From Actinomadura madurae (GTDB lineage: Bacteria > Actinomycetota > Actinomycetes > Streptosporangiales > Streptosporangiaceae), in the NCBI RefSeq assembly GCF_900115095.1, contig NZ_FOVH01000014.1, positions 228,153-292,152 of the forward strand: a stretch of 64,000 nucleotides of DNA. Direction: 5' to 3'. The position numbers were made by a program, and so were the translations under genes. Of the stretch, positions 8,971 to 17,647 are shown piece after piece. Position 1 is the stretch's first letter. Every line of letters begins with the position of its first letter. The notes beneath the pieces are model-generated. The model saw nothing but the letters and a program-made list of their open reading frames with translations. It searched no databases and was not told where the DNA came from.

Positions 8971-9588
8971 ATGCGAAAGATCACCGCAGGGCTGTTCATC
9001 TCGCTCGACGGGGTCGTCGAGGACCCGCAGGACTGGCATTTCCCGTACTTCAACGAGGAGATGGGCCAGGCCGTGGACGGCCAGCTCGGGGCGGCCGACA
9101 CGCTCCTGCTCGGCCGCAAGACCTACGAGGGCTTCGCAGAGGCCTGGCCGGACCGGGAGGAGGCGGGTGGCGAGGACGCCGAGTTCGCCAAGAAGCTCGG
9201 AGACGCCCGCAAGATCGTGGTTTCCCACCAGGAACTGGAGCTCACCTGGCGCAACTCCGAAGTGCTCCGCGGCGACCTCGTCGAGGCGGTGACCGCGCTG
9301 AAGAACGAGCCGTCCACGTCCGACATCGGGATGAGCGGGTCGGTGTCGGTCGTCCGGCAGCTTCTGGAGGCGGGCGTCCTCGACGAGCTGCACCTGCTGG
9401 TGCACCCGATCGCCGTGCGCAAGGGCATGCGCCTGTTCGAGGACGCCGACACGCCGCTGCCACTGAAGCTCCTCTCGTCCAAGACCTTCACGACCGGCGT
9501 CCTCCACCTGGTCTATGCCCTGGACGAGGACGCCCCGACCGGCGACTACGAGAAGGCCAAGGCAAGCCTCCCGAAGACCGACGCCTAA
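8971..9588 (+). CDS. Dihydrofolate reductase-family protein (second copy)
   Basis: 205-aa DHFR/RibD-C-like reductase of the short 'yyaP' kind. Opens with MRKITAGLFISLDGVVEDP, contains ADTLLLGRKTYEGFA (about 47-61, the conserved LLGRxTYE motif) and the NADPH-loop segment SGSVSVVRQLLEAGVLDELHL cut short at GSVSVVRQLL. Start ATG 8971 has a strong AAGGAGG site. Tandem with the preceding DHFR-like gene but clearly of another subfamily, so this is not a recent duplication. Role unknown. Confidence 0.87.
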   Translation: MRKITAGLFISLDGVVEDPQDWHFPYFNEEMGQAVDGQLGAADTLLLGRKTYEGFAEAWPDREEAGGEDAEFAKKLGDARKIVVSHQELELTWRNSEVLRGDLVEAVTALKNEPSTSDIGMSGSVSVVRQLLEAGVLDELHLLVHPIAVRKGMRLFEDADTPLPLKLLSSKTFTTGVLHLVYALDEDAPTGDYEKAKASLPKTDA

Positions 9589-9761
9589 CCGCCGCCCCCC
9601 TCCGGCGCACCACCGCCGCCAGTGACCAGTCCGCCCTGAAGGACGGCGCCAAGCCGCCGGAATGGTCGATGATCGTCCGGAGCGCCGGACCCGGATTCGC
9701 GTGCCGAATCGCCGGTACGAGCACGGTGCGGAAGATCGCCGCCTTCGAGGGGGGCCACGGC

Positions 9762-10307
9762 ATGGACGGCATATGGCGGCGGGGGATCTTGACCGCCGGC
9801 GGGGACGCGCGCACTCCCTTCGACGTGTACGCGATCCAGAGCTATCTGGCCGACGCGGTGGGCAAGGGCACGCCGCCGTTCGCCGTGGCCTCCGTGGACC
9901 GCTGGTTCCAGGGCGGCGCAGTCATCGACACCTTGATCCCGTTTCTGGCCCGGCGGGGGCTGCGGACCGCGCGTGTCGGCCTCCTCGGCTGGTCAATGGG
10001 CGGCGACGGAGTGCTGCGGCTGGCGGCCGAGCACGGCCGCTCGCTGGTGGCCGCGGTGGTGGCGACCTCCCCGGCGATCACCGACAGGACGGCGCGCTCG
10101 TACGCGCGGCGGCCGGCCGGGATTCCGGTGTGGGCGGCCTGCGGCAGCCACGACTCCTTCTCCGGCCCGACCAAGGAGTTTCTCGCGACCGTGCGCGACG
10201 GGGGCGGCCACCCGGAGGGCGGGATCTACTCCGGCTGCCATGACACGGCGTTCCGCCGGAAAATGCTCCCGCGCCAACTGGCCTTCCTCGGCTCTCACCT
10301 GACCTGA
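9762..10307 (+). CDS. Alpha/beta-hydrolase remnant, N-terminally truncated
   Basis: 181 aa from ATG 9762 (GAGGGGGG site 8-15 bases upstream). The nucleophile elbow GWSMGG (about 84-89) and the downstream acid/histidine part are present: SHDSF near 129 and SGCHDTAFRR near 156. The usual first 80-100 residues with the oxyanion HG loop and early strands are not. The 173 bp between the previous gene and this start cannot encode them in any frame. So this is either a 5'-truncated pseudogene of an esterase-D-like hydrolase or a short variant. The in-frame sequence continues open upstream but does not look like hydrolase. Confidence 0.6.
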   Translation: MDGIWRRGILTAGGDARTPFDVYAIQSYLADAVGKGTPPFAVASVDRWFQGGAVIDTLIPFLARRGLRTARVGLLGWSMGGDGVLRLAAEHGRSLVAAVVATSPAITDRTARSYARRPAGIPVWAACGSHDSFSGPTKEFLATVRDGGGHPEGGIYSGCHDTAFRRKMLPRQLAFLGSHLT

Positions 10308-10357
10308 GCCGACCGCCGCGGGCGTCACCCACCACGGTGAGCCACTAGTGTCCGGCT

Positions 10358-11305
10358 GTGATCGATGAGCTTGTCGACCGGATCCTGCAGGGCGATGATC
10401 TCGCGGTGGAGGACCTTGAGGTTCTGATCCACGGCGACCCGGCGGTGCTGGAGCTGCTGCGTCCGCAGCTCGTCCGCCTGATCGACGCCCCGCTGTACAT
10501 GCCCGAGACGCTCTTCAGCGGGGCGGATGAGGACTTCCAGCGTGAAGCCGTCCGGCGGGTCGACTCGGGTGAGGGATCCGGGCAGGATCTCGTGGCGATC
10601 CTCACGGCGATCCGCGGCCCGGTCGCGGACGAGGCGCTGCACCGCTGGTCGATGCGGCCACCGACCGGGGCGGATCCGGACGGTTTCGTCCGGTTCCTGC
10701 GCCGGTACGGCTGCGAGTTCGACGACCGCGGACGTCGGCGCGAGATCTGCGGAGATGTCGCGTACCGGCTGGTGCCCGAGCCCTTGAACGCTTCAGAGGA
10801 CGCGCGATGCCCATGGTGCTCTTCCCCGCTGTGGACCGCACTCGACGGCGGCACTTCCGACGGGCGGTCCGCCGCCGCTCTCGCCCACACCGGATGGAAG
10901 GGACGGCTGAGAGTCGTCGCCTGCTTCTTCTGCTCGACCTACGCCACCGTCTTCACACAGGTGACTCCGGACGGCGCCGCGACCTGGTCCGCGTTCACGA
11001 CCCGGCCGGCTCACCTGGAAGGGCGGACGTTGACGCAGGAAGATCCGCCTGCCGTGCGGCTCGTGCCCGGAGAGGAACGGCAAGGCGACTACGAGGGGCA
11101 CGACTGCGAGGGCGGGTCCACGCTCGGCGGGCGTCCCGGCTGGGTGCAGGACCCGGACTACCCGGACTGCCCAGCCTGCGGAAAGCTGATGGACTACGTC
11201 GGCGCGGCGGCCGGCGGCGACACCATCGGAATTGACCACGGCGTCCTTTTCCTGTTCCTGCACGCCCCTTGTGGAATCGTGGCCGTGGTCAGCCAGTTCG
11301 ACTAG
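10358..11305 (+). CDS. Hypothetical protein with two CxxC zinc-ribbon-like pairs
   Basis: 315 aa, GTG start 10358. The first 130 residues are an acidic, leucine-rich helical segment. Then comes CPWCSSPLW (about 148-156), a second cysteine pair in ACFFCSTY (about 188-195) and a third in DCPACGKLMDYVG (about 269-281), so three CxxC elements that could bind one or two zinc ions. The tail (WVQDPDYPDCPACG and a C-terminal beta stretch) recalls the DUF1963/YwqG group, but I cannot confirm this. No signal peptide or membrane segments. Monocistronic; it converges with the DksA-type gene 12 bp downstream. Confidence 0.75.
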   Translation: MIDELVDRILQGDDLAVEDLEVLIHGDPAVLELLRPQLVRLIDAPLYMPETLFSGADEDFQREAVRRVDSGEGSGQDLVAILTAIRGPVADEALHRWSMRPPTGADPDGFVRFLRRYGCEFDDRGRRREICGDVAYRLVPEPLNASEDARCPWCSSPLWTALDGGTSDGRSAAALAHTGWKGRLRVVACFFCSTYATVFTQVTPDGAATWSAFTTRPAHLEGRTLTQEDPPAVRLVPGEERQGDYEGHDCEGGSTLGGRPGWVQDPDYPDCPACGKLMDYVGAAAGGDTIGIDHGVLFLFLHAPCGIVAVVSQFD

Positions 11306-11317
11306 AGGCTGGACGAG

Positions 11318-11653
11318 TCACGAAGCGCAGGCGAGGCAGGTTCGGGTGGCGGGGCGGGCGGTCAGGCGTTCTGCGGCGATCGGGGCGCCGCATTGTTCGC
11401 AGATGCCGTAGGTGCCCTGGTCGAGTCGGCGCAGTGCGTCGTCGATGTCGGTCAGGTGGGTGCGGGCGCGGCTCAGGGACGCATCGATCCGGGCGCGTTC
11501 GAAGGCGATGGTGGCGCCTTCCGGGTCGTGTTCGTCGTCCACCCCGGTCTGCGTCGACGCTTCGACGAGGCCGTCCCAGTCGCCGCTCAGCGACGCGATG
11601 AGCTTCACCGTGTCGTCGCGGTCCGCGATCAAGCGTTCCTTCGCCGTGGTCAT
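11318..11653 (-). CDS. TraR/DksA-type C4 zinc-finger protein
   Basis: 111 aa from ATG 11653 (GGATGAG just upstream; an in-frame GTG at 11671 would add six residues). A helical N-terminal half, in which the DksA coiled coil would normally sit, is followed by the C4 zinc finger CEQCG-16-CLAC at the extreme C-terminus. The motif YGICEQCGAPIAAERL matches the actinobacterial DksA/CarD-unrelated family that binds the RNA polymerase secondary channel. The acidic residues expected at a DksA coiled-coil tip are not obvious, so function as a ppGpp cofactor is uncertain. It is convergent with the Cys-rich hypothetical gene. Confidence 0.85.
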   Translation of the reverse strand: MTTAKERLIADRDDTVKLIASLSGDWDGLVEASTQTGVDDEHDPEGATIAFERARIDASLSRARTHLTDIDDALRRLDQGTYGICEQCGAPIAAERLTARPATRTCLACAS

Positions 11654-11695
11654 CTCATCCCGAACGCCCACCGCCCTGCCCCCATTCCGGCGGGG

Positions 11696-12691
11696 CTACC
11701 CGTCGCCGGAGGCAGCCGGGTCGGGGTCCAGGCGGGCGAGGGCGATGCGGGCCCTTTCGAGCTTGTGGTCGTGCAGCTTCCGGGACAACTCGGCCTCGGG
11801 ACGGTTGCCTTCCATGTCGCTGATGTAGTCGCGGAGCACCGCGATCCCGCGCGGGTCGCCGAGGTCGGCGAGCAGGTGGGCGGCGTACGTCGGGAGGTAG
11901 CCGTGGCGCAGGTGCTGGGCGAGGAGTTCCACGGCACGGTCGTCCTTCATCTGCACCAGCCCGGCGAGTGCCGCGCCGTCCTCGTGGTCGCGCAGGTGCT
12001 CGCGCGCGTACCGGACCAGCGCGTCGGCCACCCGTGGTTCGTGGAAGGCGGCCAGTGCCTCCACGGCGGCGTTCCGGAGCTTCTTGCCCGGTGCCGCACC
12101 ATGCGGTCGCGTGCCGTCCAGGATTCCGAGCAACGGGTCGATCGCCTCCGTCGCGCGCAGGTCGGCGAGTACCGTGGCGGCGCGGGCGCGGATGTCGTCA
12201 TCGCGATGGTCGAGCGCGCGCAGCAGCCGTCTCGTGTCCCCGGCTTCCTGCAATGCGGCCACGTCAGGCGGCCCCATCAGTCCACCGGGCGGTGGCCATC
12301 GCCGACCGGCACGCTTTTCGTGCCGGTCGGCCAGGGCCCGCAACTCGGGCGCGACCCTGCGGGACCGTTCGAGAAGGTGCCGGGTCGCGAGGAGACGCTC
12401 GTACGGTGCGAGGTACTTACCGGAGATGTAGGCCGCTCGGCGGAACACCTCGCCGTACTCGGCGTCGATCCGCGCGATGGTCTCCAAGCAGTCGGCGGCC
12501 ACGGCATCGACGACGTCGGCCGCGTCCCGGAGGGCCTTCGCCGTCGCCGTGGGCCCGAGCCGGCCGTCCAGCAGCGCGCCCAGCCGGGCGCCGACATCGG
12601 CCGGATCGAGCTCCAAGCCTTCCGGACGCCGCCCCGCGTACCACAGCCGGTACTCGGCGGTGAGGGCGATGGTCCTGCGCCGCAACCGCAT
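11696..12691 (-). CDS. HEAT-repeat protein
   Basis: 331 aa if started at ATG 12691; an in-frame ATG at 12718 overlaps the divergent gene's start and has no ribosome site, so the inner start is preferred. The N-terminal half is helical (an RLWYAGRRP segment, then a charged helix bundle). From about residue 160 the protein is built of PBS-lyase/HEAT-like repeats: DVAALQEAGDTRRLLRAL, DDDIRARAATVLADL, RNAAVEALAAF, DDRAVELLAQHL and TYAAHLLADLGDPRGIAVL. No catalytic residues are evident; it is likely a scaffold or adaptor. It shares a start region with the divergent glycosidase gene, so the two probably share a promoter region inside each other's 5' ends. Confidence 0.8.
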   Translation of the reverse strand: MRLRRRTIALTAEYRLWYAGRRPEGLELDPADVGARLGALLDGRLGPTATAKALRDAADVVDAVAADCLETIARIDAEYGEVFRRAAYISGKYLAPYERLLATRHLLERSRRVAPELRALADRHEKRAGRRWPPPGGLMGPPDVAALQEAGDTRRLLRALDHRDDDIRARAATVLADLRATEAIDPLLGILDGTRPHGAAPGKKLRNAAVEALAAFHEPRVADALVRYAREHLRDHEDGAALAGLVQMKDDRAVELLAQHLRHGYLPTYAAHLLADLGDPRGIAVLRDYISDMEGNRPEAELSRKLHDHKLERARIALARLDPDPAASGDG

Positions 12692-12716
12692 CCGTCCAAG
12701 ATCTACGATGTGGCGC

Positions 12717-15700
12717 ATGCCGGACAAGGGGCGTGCGCGGCGCCGGTGGTTCCCTGTGGCCGGCGTGGTCCTGCTCGTGCTCGGTGGGCTCGTGGCCGGG
12801 CAGGTGGACGCCGCGCTGGGGTTGCGAACCGCGCCTGCCGGCGTGCCGGCGGAGCGTATGGTGGCGGGGACGGCCGCACCTGCCGCCGGGCCTCCGGATC
12901 TCACCTCGATCGTGCTGCCCGCGGACGGCCCTGACCTTGACCGGCGGCGGGAGCGGCTCGCAGCCGAGGCGGTCGCCGCCGCGCTGGCCGGGCGCGGACG
13001 GCCCAGGCCCCAGGTCGGCACGGTCAGGAAGGGCACGGCGCTCCGGGTGGAGAAGGCCGCCTCACTGGCGGCACCGGCCGGCAAAGAGGATGAGGCGTTC
13101 CGGCTCCGGAAGCGGGACGGCGGGCTGCTCCTGCAAGCGTCGACGTCCGCCGGTGCGGCCAACGGGCTCTACGCGATCGCGGACCGGATCCGTTCGGGAG
13201 CCGAGGTCCTCCCTGATGACCAGGACGGACGGGTCGTCGCGCCCGCGTTGCCGCTGCGACTCATCGACCACGGGTCCGTGGGCTTGACGGCCGACGAGCC
13301 GGCGTTCGCCAAGGGAGACGACTACGGGCTCAACACCGATGTGGTCGGGCCCGCGGTGCTGAAGCGCGCGCCGTGGGTGGACGCGTCGGCGGCGGCGGCG
13401 ATCGGGCACCAGTTCCGGCAGTTCGTCGACCATGCGCTGGCGGACGGCTACAACGGCGTCGTCGTGCCCGGGTTCCTGGAGTACGTCACGTTCAGCGGCG
13501 TCGGTGACGGCCACGCCGTGTACCGCGAGGGTGACCCGCACATCGCACGGGCGCAGGCGATGCGCGCCGCGTTCGGGCCGGGCTGGAAGTACGCCCACGA
13601 CATGGGCATGAAGGTCTACTTCCAGACCGACATGCTGGCGCTCTCCCCGCCTCTGGAGAAATACCTCGGCGACCTCGACACATCGAGTGCCCGGCTGTGG
13701 TCGGTTTACCGGGCCGGGCTGCATGAATTGTTCACGACCATGCCCTACGTCGACGGCCTGGTGGTCCGCATCGGGGAGGGCGGCGAGGACTACAAGTTCG
13801 CCGGCTGGGACTACCGCTCCGAGATCAAGGTGACCACGGTCGAGCAGGTGCGCGCGATGCTCACCGCGTTCCTGCGCCAGGCGGGCGCGGACGGCCGCGA
13901 CATCGTCTTCCGCACCTGGAGCGTCGGGGTCGGGGCGGTCGGCGACATGCACACCGATCCCGCGTCCTACCACGAGGTGCTGGACGGCATCGACGACGAG
14001 CATCTGATCGTCTCGACCAAGTACACGCTCGGCGACTTCTACAGCCACCTGCCGCTCAACACGACGCTGCTGACGGGGAAGCAGAAGAGGATCGTCGAGT
14101 TCCAGTCTCGGCGGGAGTTCGAGGGCTTCGGGGCGCTGCCGAACAATCTCGGCGGCCTCCACCAGCAGGCATTGAGGACGTTCCTCGCCAAGAACCCCAA
14201 CATCGTCGGCCTGTGGAACTGGACGCAGGACGGCGGCCCCCTGCGGGCGGGCCCCATGACCCTCTACCTGCGCACCGGGTTCTGGCAGATGTGGGACGTG
14301 AACGTCTACCTGACCGCCCGCCTGGCATGGGACCCGGACCTGGACGTCGCGAAGGCCACGAACGACTGGATCCGCCGGACGTTCTCCGACGACCCCGAAA
14401 CCGTGTCCGCGATCGCGCAGGTCATGGCGCTGTCCCGGACCGCCGTCGGCAAGGGCCTCTACATCGGCCCCTACGCGGACACCACGGTCAAGGCGCTCGG
14501 CCTGGAGCCGCCGCCGATGATGTGGATCTTCGAGTGGGACATCGTCACCGGGGACAGTGCGGCGCTGGACACGATCTACCGGGTGGCGAGGCCCAGGCTG
14601 GAGGAGGCGATCGGCGAGGGCGAGGACGCGGTGGGGCTGGCCCGCCGGATGCGGGCGCTCATCGACGGCACCGAGGCGGAGTCCTGGCGCGACCCCGCGC
14701 TGCGGCAGCGGTTCGCCGACACGATGGCCTACCAGGTCGACCTGTTCGGCACCCTCGCCGCGTACCGGACGATGGTGTTGCGGCACGCGCAGTGGCTCGA
14801 CACCGGCTCGGCCTCCGCCCGGACGGCCTGGCGCGCGGCGGAGAAGCGCTTCAAGACGGCCGCCGCCGCGCACGTGCGCCGCTACGGCGGGAACACCGCC
14901 CTCCCCGCGTACAACTTCACCGCCGCCGAGATCGGGATGAAGCGCGCGGACCGGGACGAGGCCATGGCCTGGTTCGCGCGAACCCTCCTGGCGGGCCTCG
15001 CCGTCGTCTTCGTGCTCGGCGGTTCCCTCGGGCAGCGGCTCTTGCGGGGAGCGCCCGGATCGGCCGCGTTCCGGGGCCTCTGGCTCGGCCTCACCCGGCC
15101 CTGGCGCGTCGCATCGGTCGAGCCTGCCGGACGCCTCGACCGGGTCCTCGTGTGGCTCGTCCCCGCGGCGGTCCTCGTGCTGAGCCGGGCCGTCTACACC
15201 TGGTTCGCGGCCCCGGCTCACCTCGTCCTCGTCCTCGGCGCCTGGCTGGCCTTCGCTCTCGCGCTGCGGTGGCTCACGCGCGGCAGCGACCGGTTCGCAC
15301 TGAGCGCCGCGATCGGCGGGGTCGCCCTCGGCCGGACCGTGATCCTGCTGGTCGCGCTGGCGGGACGAGGCCCCGGCCGGTACTGGTACGACTTCTGGAC
15401 GGAACCCGGCCTGCGCTCGCTCTACATCACGGTCGCGTTCGCCGCGTTCTGCTGGACGTTCGCCATCGCCTACCGCGTCCTCCGCGACGCCTACGGCCTG
15501 TCCGTGCGCCGCGCGACCGGCGTGACCCTGATCGGTGCCGGAGCGCCGCCGGCCGCGCTCGGCTCCCTGGTCGCGGCGATCGGCCTGGAGGACGCCATGA
15601 CGATGTGGAACGACCAGCTGGCGCTGCTGCCGTGGGGCCTGTCCCGCATCCTCGGCATCACGACGTACCTCGGCATCCCGGCCGCGCTCCCGGCGATCAC

Positions 15701-15779
15701 GGCCGGGGCGGGCGTGGTGCTGGTGGCGTCCGGCGCGCTCCTCGCCGGGCGTACGGCGGCGCGGGCCGAACGCGCCTGA
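12717..15779 (+). CDS. Membrane-bound GH67-like (alpha-glucuronidase-type) glycosidase with multi-TM C-terminus
   Basis: 1020 aa. One N-terminal hydrophobic helix (about 13-33, VAGVVLLVLGGLVAG) acts as signal anchor. An extracytoplasmic part (about 40-755) follows with an N-terminal GH20/GH67-style alpha/beta domain (residues 58-160, ending in GLYAIADRIRSG) and a TIM-barrel section. Recognisable pieces are YNGVVVPGF, KVYFQTDM, DGLVVRIGEGGE, VEFQSRREFEGFG and NIVGLWNWTQDGGP, which resemble alpha-glucuronidase barrels; the glutamates in RIGEGGE and SRREFEGFG are candidate catalytic acids. The last 270 residues form six or seven membrane helices, unusual for this family. Probable role: cell-surface processing of uronic-acid-containing polysaccharide. 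Monocistronic; divergent from the HEAT-repeat gene. Confidence 0.72.
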   Translation: MPDKGRARRRWFPVAGVVLLVLGGLVAGQVDAALGLRTAPAGVPAERMVAGTAAPAAGPPDLTSIVLPADGPDLDRRRERLAAEAVAAALAGRGRPRPQVGTVRKGTALRVEKAASLAAPAGKEDEAFRLRKRDGGLLLQASTSAGAANGLYAIADRIRSGAEVLPDDQDGRVVAPALPLRLIDHGSVGLTADEPAFAKGDDYGLNTDVVGPAVLKRAPWVDASAAAAIGHQFRQFVDHALADGYNGVVVPGFLEYVTFSGVGDGHAVYREGDPHIARAQAMRAAFGPGWKYAHDMGMKVYFQTDMLALSPPLEKYLGDLDTSSARLWSVYRAGLHELFTTMPYVDGLVVRIGEGGEDYKFAGWDYRSEIKVTTVEQVRAMLTAFLRQAGADGRDIVFRTWSVGVGAVGDMHTDPASYHEVLDGIDDEHLIVSTKYTLGDFYSHLPLNTTLLTGKQKRIVEFQSRREFEGFGALPNNLGGLHQQALRTFLAKNPNIVGLWNWTQDGGPLRAGPMTLYLRTGFWQMWDVNVYLTARLAWDPDLDVAKATNDWIRRTFSDDPETVSAIAQVMALSRTAVGKGLYIGPYADTTVKALGLEPPPMMWIFEWDIVTGDSAALDTIYRVARPRLEEAIGEGEDAVGLARRMRALIDGTEAESWRDPALRQRFADTMAYQVDLFGTLAAYRTMVLRHAQWLDTGSASARTAWRAAEKRFKTAAAAHVRRYGGNTALPAYNFTAAEIGMKRADRDEAMAWFARTLLAGLAVVFVLGGSLGQRLLRGAPGSAAFRGLWLGLTRPWRVASVEPAGRLDRVLVWLVPAAVLVLSRAVYTWFAAPAHLVLVLGAWLAFALALRWLTRGSDRFALSAAIGGVALGRTVILLVALAGRGPGRYWYDFWTEPGLRSLYITVAFAAFCWTFAIAYRVLRDAYGLSVRRATGVTLIGAGAPPAALGSLVAAIGLEDAMTMWNDQLALLPWGLSRILGITTYLGIPAALPAITAGAGVVLVASGALLAGRTAARAERA

Positions 15780-15856
15780 AAGGCCGGATGCGGTCTTCGC
15801 CATTCCACAAACCGACTGGCCGGTATGTAATGCGGGGGAACCGCCAGAGGAGCATC

Positions 15857-17200
15857 ATGCGCATCCGAGCCCTCACCGCCCTCGCCGCCCTCGTCCTCGC
15901 CTCCGCCGTCCCGACGAGCTCGGCCCGGGCCGACCGCGTGCCCGGCGACCGGCCCCTCCCCGGGTACACGATCGACAACCCGCCGCTTCCGCCCGTCCAG
16001 GTGCACGGGAAGCCGTCCCGCGTGTTTCAGGGCGTCCACCGCCATGCGGCCTACGACATCGAGGTGCCGCCGCGCTGGAACGGCAGGCTCGCCCTCTGGG
16101 CGCACGGCTACGCCGGCCAGGGCTTCGTGCTCACGGTGAGCCCGCCGCCCTTCGGCCTGCGGCAGCGCCTGCTCGACCAGGGATACGCATGGGCCGCGTC
16201 GTCCTACTACCGCAACGGCTACGACGTGCGGGCGGGCGTCCTGAGCACCCGCGACGTCGCCGACCTCTTCGCCGCCAAGGTCGGACGGCCCGAGCAGCGC
16301 ATCATCGTCGGCGCGTCCATGGGCGGGCACATCATCGGACGCTCGCTCGAACAGTTCCCCGGCTACTACGACGGCGCCCTCCCCATGTGCGGGGTGCTCG
16401 GCGACCACGAGCTGTTCGACTACTTCCTCGACTACAACCTCGTCGCACAGGACCTCTCCGGCGTCCGCGAGTACCCGGTCACCGACCAGTACGCGACGGT
16501 GACCGTCCCGAAGATCGAGGCGGCGCTCGGCCTGACGGACCTGCGCCCCGGCGGCCCGGACACCACCAACGAGCGCGGCAGGCAGTTCCGCTCCATCGCC
16601 ATCAACCGGACGGGCGGCGCGCGTCCCGGCGACGTCCAGTCGTTCGCGTTCTGGAAGGACTTCCCGTTCACGCTCGCCACGCCCGAGCCCCCGGACGCGA
16701 CTCTGGCCGAATATCCGGGCCAGTTGGCGACCAACCTGTTCACCCGGTACGAGCCGAACACGCCGGTGAACGTGAACAGGTCGGTGCAGCGCGTGCGGGT
16801 CGCCAACCTGCCGGCGCGGCTGTCGAACCGGCTGTCGCAGGTGCCGCGCGTCAACGGGCGTCCGAACGTCCCGGTCCTGAGCCTGCACGGGCTGGGGGAC
16901 CTGTTCGTGCCGTTCTCGATGGAGCAGATCTACGCGAAGGAAGTCGCCCGGAACCACCGGTCGCGGCTGCTCGTCCAGCGCGCCGTCCGCACGGTGCAGC
17001 ACTGCGAGTTCTCGAACGTGGAAGCGGGAGCGGCCTGGGACGACCTCGTCCGGTGGATCGACAAGGGCAGGCGTCCGGCCGGTGACGTGACCACGAAGCC
17101 GTCGACGGTGGCGCGTCCGGACTACGGCTGCCGGTTCAGCGATCGCGCCGCCTACGCGGCCGGGGCGGGGACGCGGCGGCTCTTCCCCGCCTGCCCATAG
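15857..17200 (+). CDS. Secreted alpha/beta hydrolase (tannase/feruloyl-esterase-like)
   Basis: 447 aa with a clear Sec signal peptide (MRIRALTALAALVLASAV, cleavage near SARA-D at about 25). Hydrolase core: LALWAHGYAGQG (oxyanion HG), nucleophile elbow VGASMGGHIIG (about 154-164), an aspartate in LHGLGDLFVPF and a histidine in TVQHCEFSN near the end. Cysteines in the C-terminal third (HCEF, YGCRF, FPACP) may form disulfides in the exported protein. ATG 15857 has an AGAGGA site. Substrate unknown. It follows the membrane-bound glycosidase by 77 bp on the same strand and could act on the same plant or cell-wall material, but this is only an inference. Confidence 0.85.
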   Translation: MRIRALTALAALVLASAVPTSSARADRVPGDRPLPGYTIDNPPLPPVQVHGKPSRVFQGVHRHAAYDIEVPPRWNGRLALWAHGYAGQGFVLTVSPPPFGLRQRLLDQGYAWAASSYYRNGYDVRAGVLSTRDVADLFAAKVGRPEQRIIVGASMGGHIIGRSLEQFPGYYDGALPMCGVLGDHELFDYFLDYNLVAQDLSGVREYPVTDQYATVTVPKIEAALGLTDLRPGGPDTTNERGRQFRSIAINRTGGARPGDVQSFAFWKDFPFTLATPEPPDATLAEYPGQLATNLFTRYEPNTPVNVNRSVQRVRVANLPARLSNRLSQVPRVNGRPNVPVLSLHGLGDLFVPFSMEQIYAKEVARNHRSRLLVQRAVRTVQHCEFSNVEAGAAWDDLVRWIDKGRRPAGDVTTKPSTVARPDYGCRFSDRAAYAAGAGTRRLFPACP

Positions 17201-17230
17201 ACGGTCCCACCCGAGGCCTATGGTCGGACG

Positions 17231-17575
17231 ATGAGCATCCGACGGGCGGTACCCGACATCCACACCGACGACATGCGGGCCAGTAGCGAGTTCTACGAGC
17301 GGCTGGGCTTCCGGGTGGACATGGACATGGGCTGGGTCCGCAACCTGGTCTCCCCGTCCAACCCCACCGCGCAGGTCATCCTCTACGGCAAGGACGCCAC
17401 CGCTCCCGTCAACCCCGACCTCAGCGTCGAGGTGGAGGACGTGGACGCGGTGCACGCCGCGATGCGCGCCGCGGGGGCGGAGATCGTGCATCCCCTGACC
17501 GACGAGCCGTGGGGCGTGCGGCGCTTCTTCGTGCGGGACCCGAACGGCACGGTGGTCAACGTCCTGAGCCACTGA
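17231..17575 (+). CDS. VOC-superfamily (glyoxalase/bleomycin-resistance fold) protein
   Basis: 114-aa single-module VOC protein. The paired beta-alpha-beta-beta-beta units are visible: AVPDIHTDDMRASSEFYERL at the start, and VEVEDVDAVHAAMRAAG followed by RRFFVRDPNGTVVNVLSH at the end. The C-terminal 'D-P-N-G' turn plus the early histidine are typical metal or substrate positions. Start ATG 17231 lies 31 bp after the hydrolase stop. Function (lyase, dioxygenase or binding protein) not predictable. Confidence 0.85.
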   Translation: MSIRRAVPDIHTDDMRASSEFYERLGFRVDMDMGWVRNLVSPSNPTAQVILYGKDATAPVNPDLSVEVEDVDAVHAAMRAAGAEIVHPLTDEPWGVRRFFVRDPNGTVVNVLSH

Positions 17576-17647
17576 AGACGGCCACCGAAAGACGGCCCCT
17601 GGAAGTCCGGCCACACGCGCCCGTGGCCGGATCCCGTCAGCGGGTGG

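Noticed and set aside
13062..15803. 913-codon minus-strand frame opposite the glycosidase
   Set aside because: GC-driven antisense frame with Arg/Gly/Ala-rich, unstructured composition; the plus-strand protein has domains and membrane helices.
15491..17614. 707-codon minus-strand frame opposite the secreted hydrolase
   Set aside because: Shadow; plus strand has signal peptide, catalytic motifs and ribosome site.
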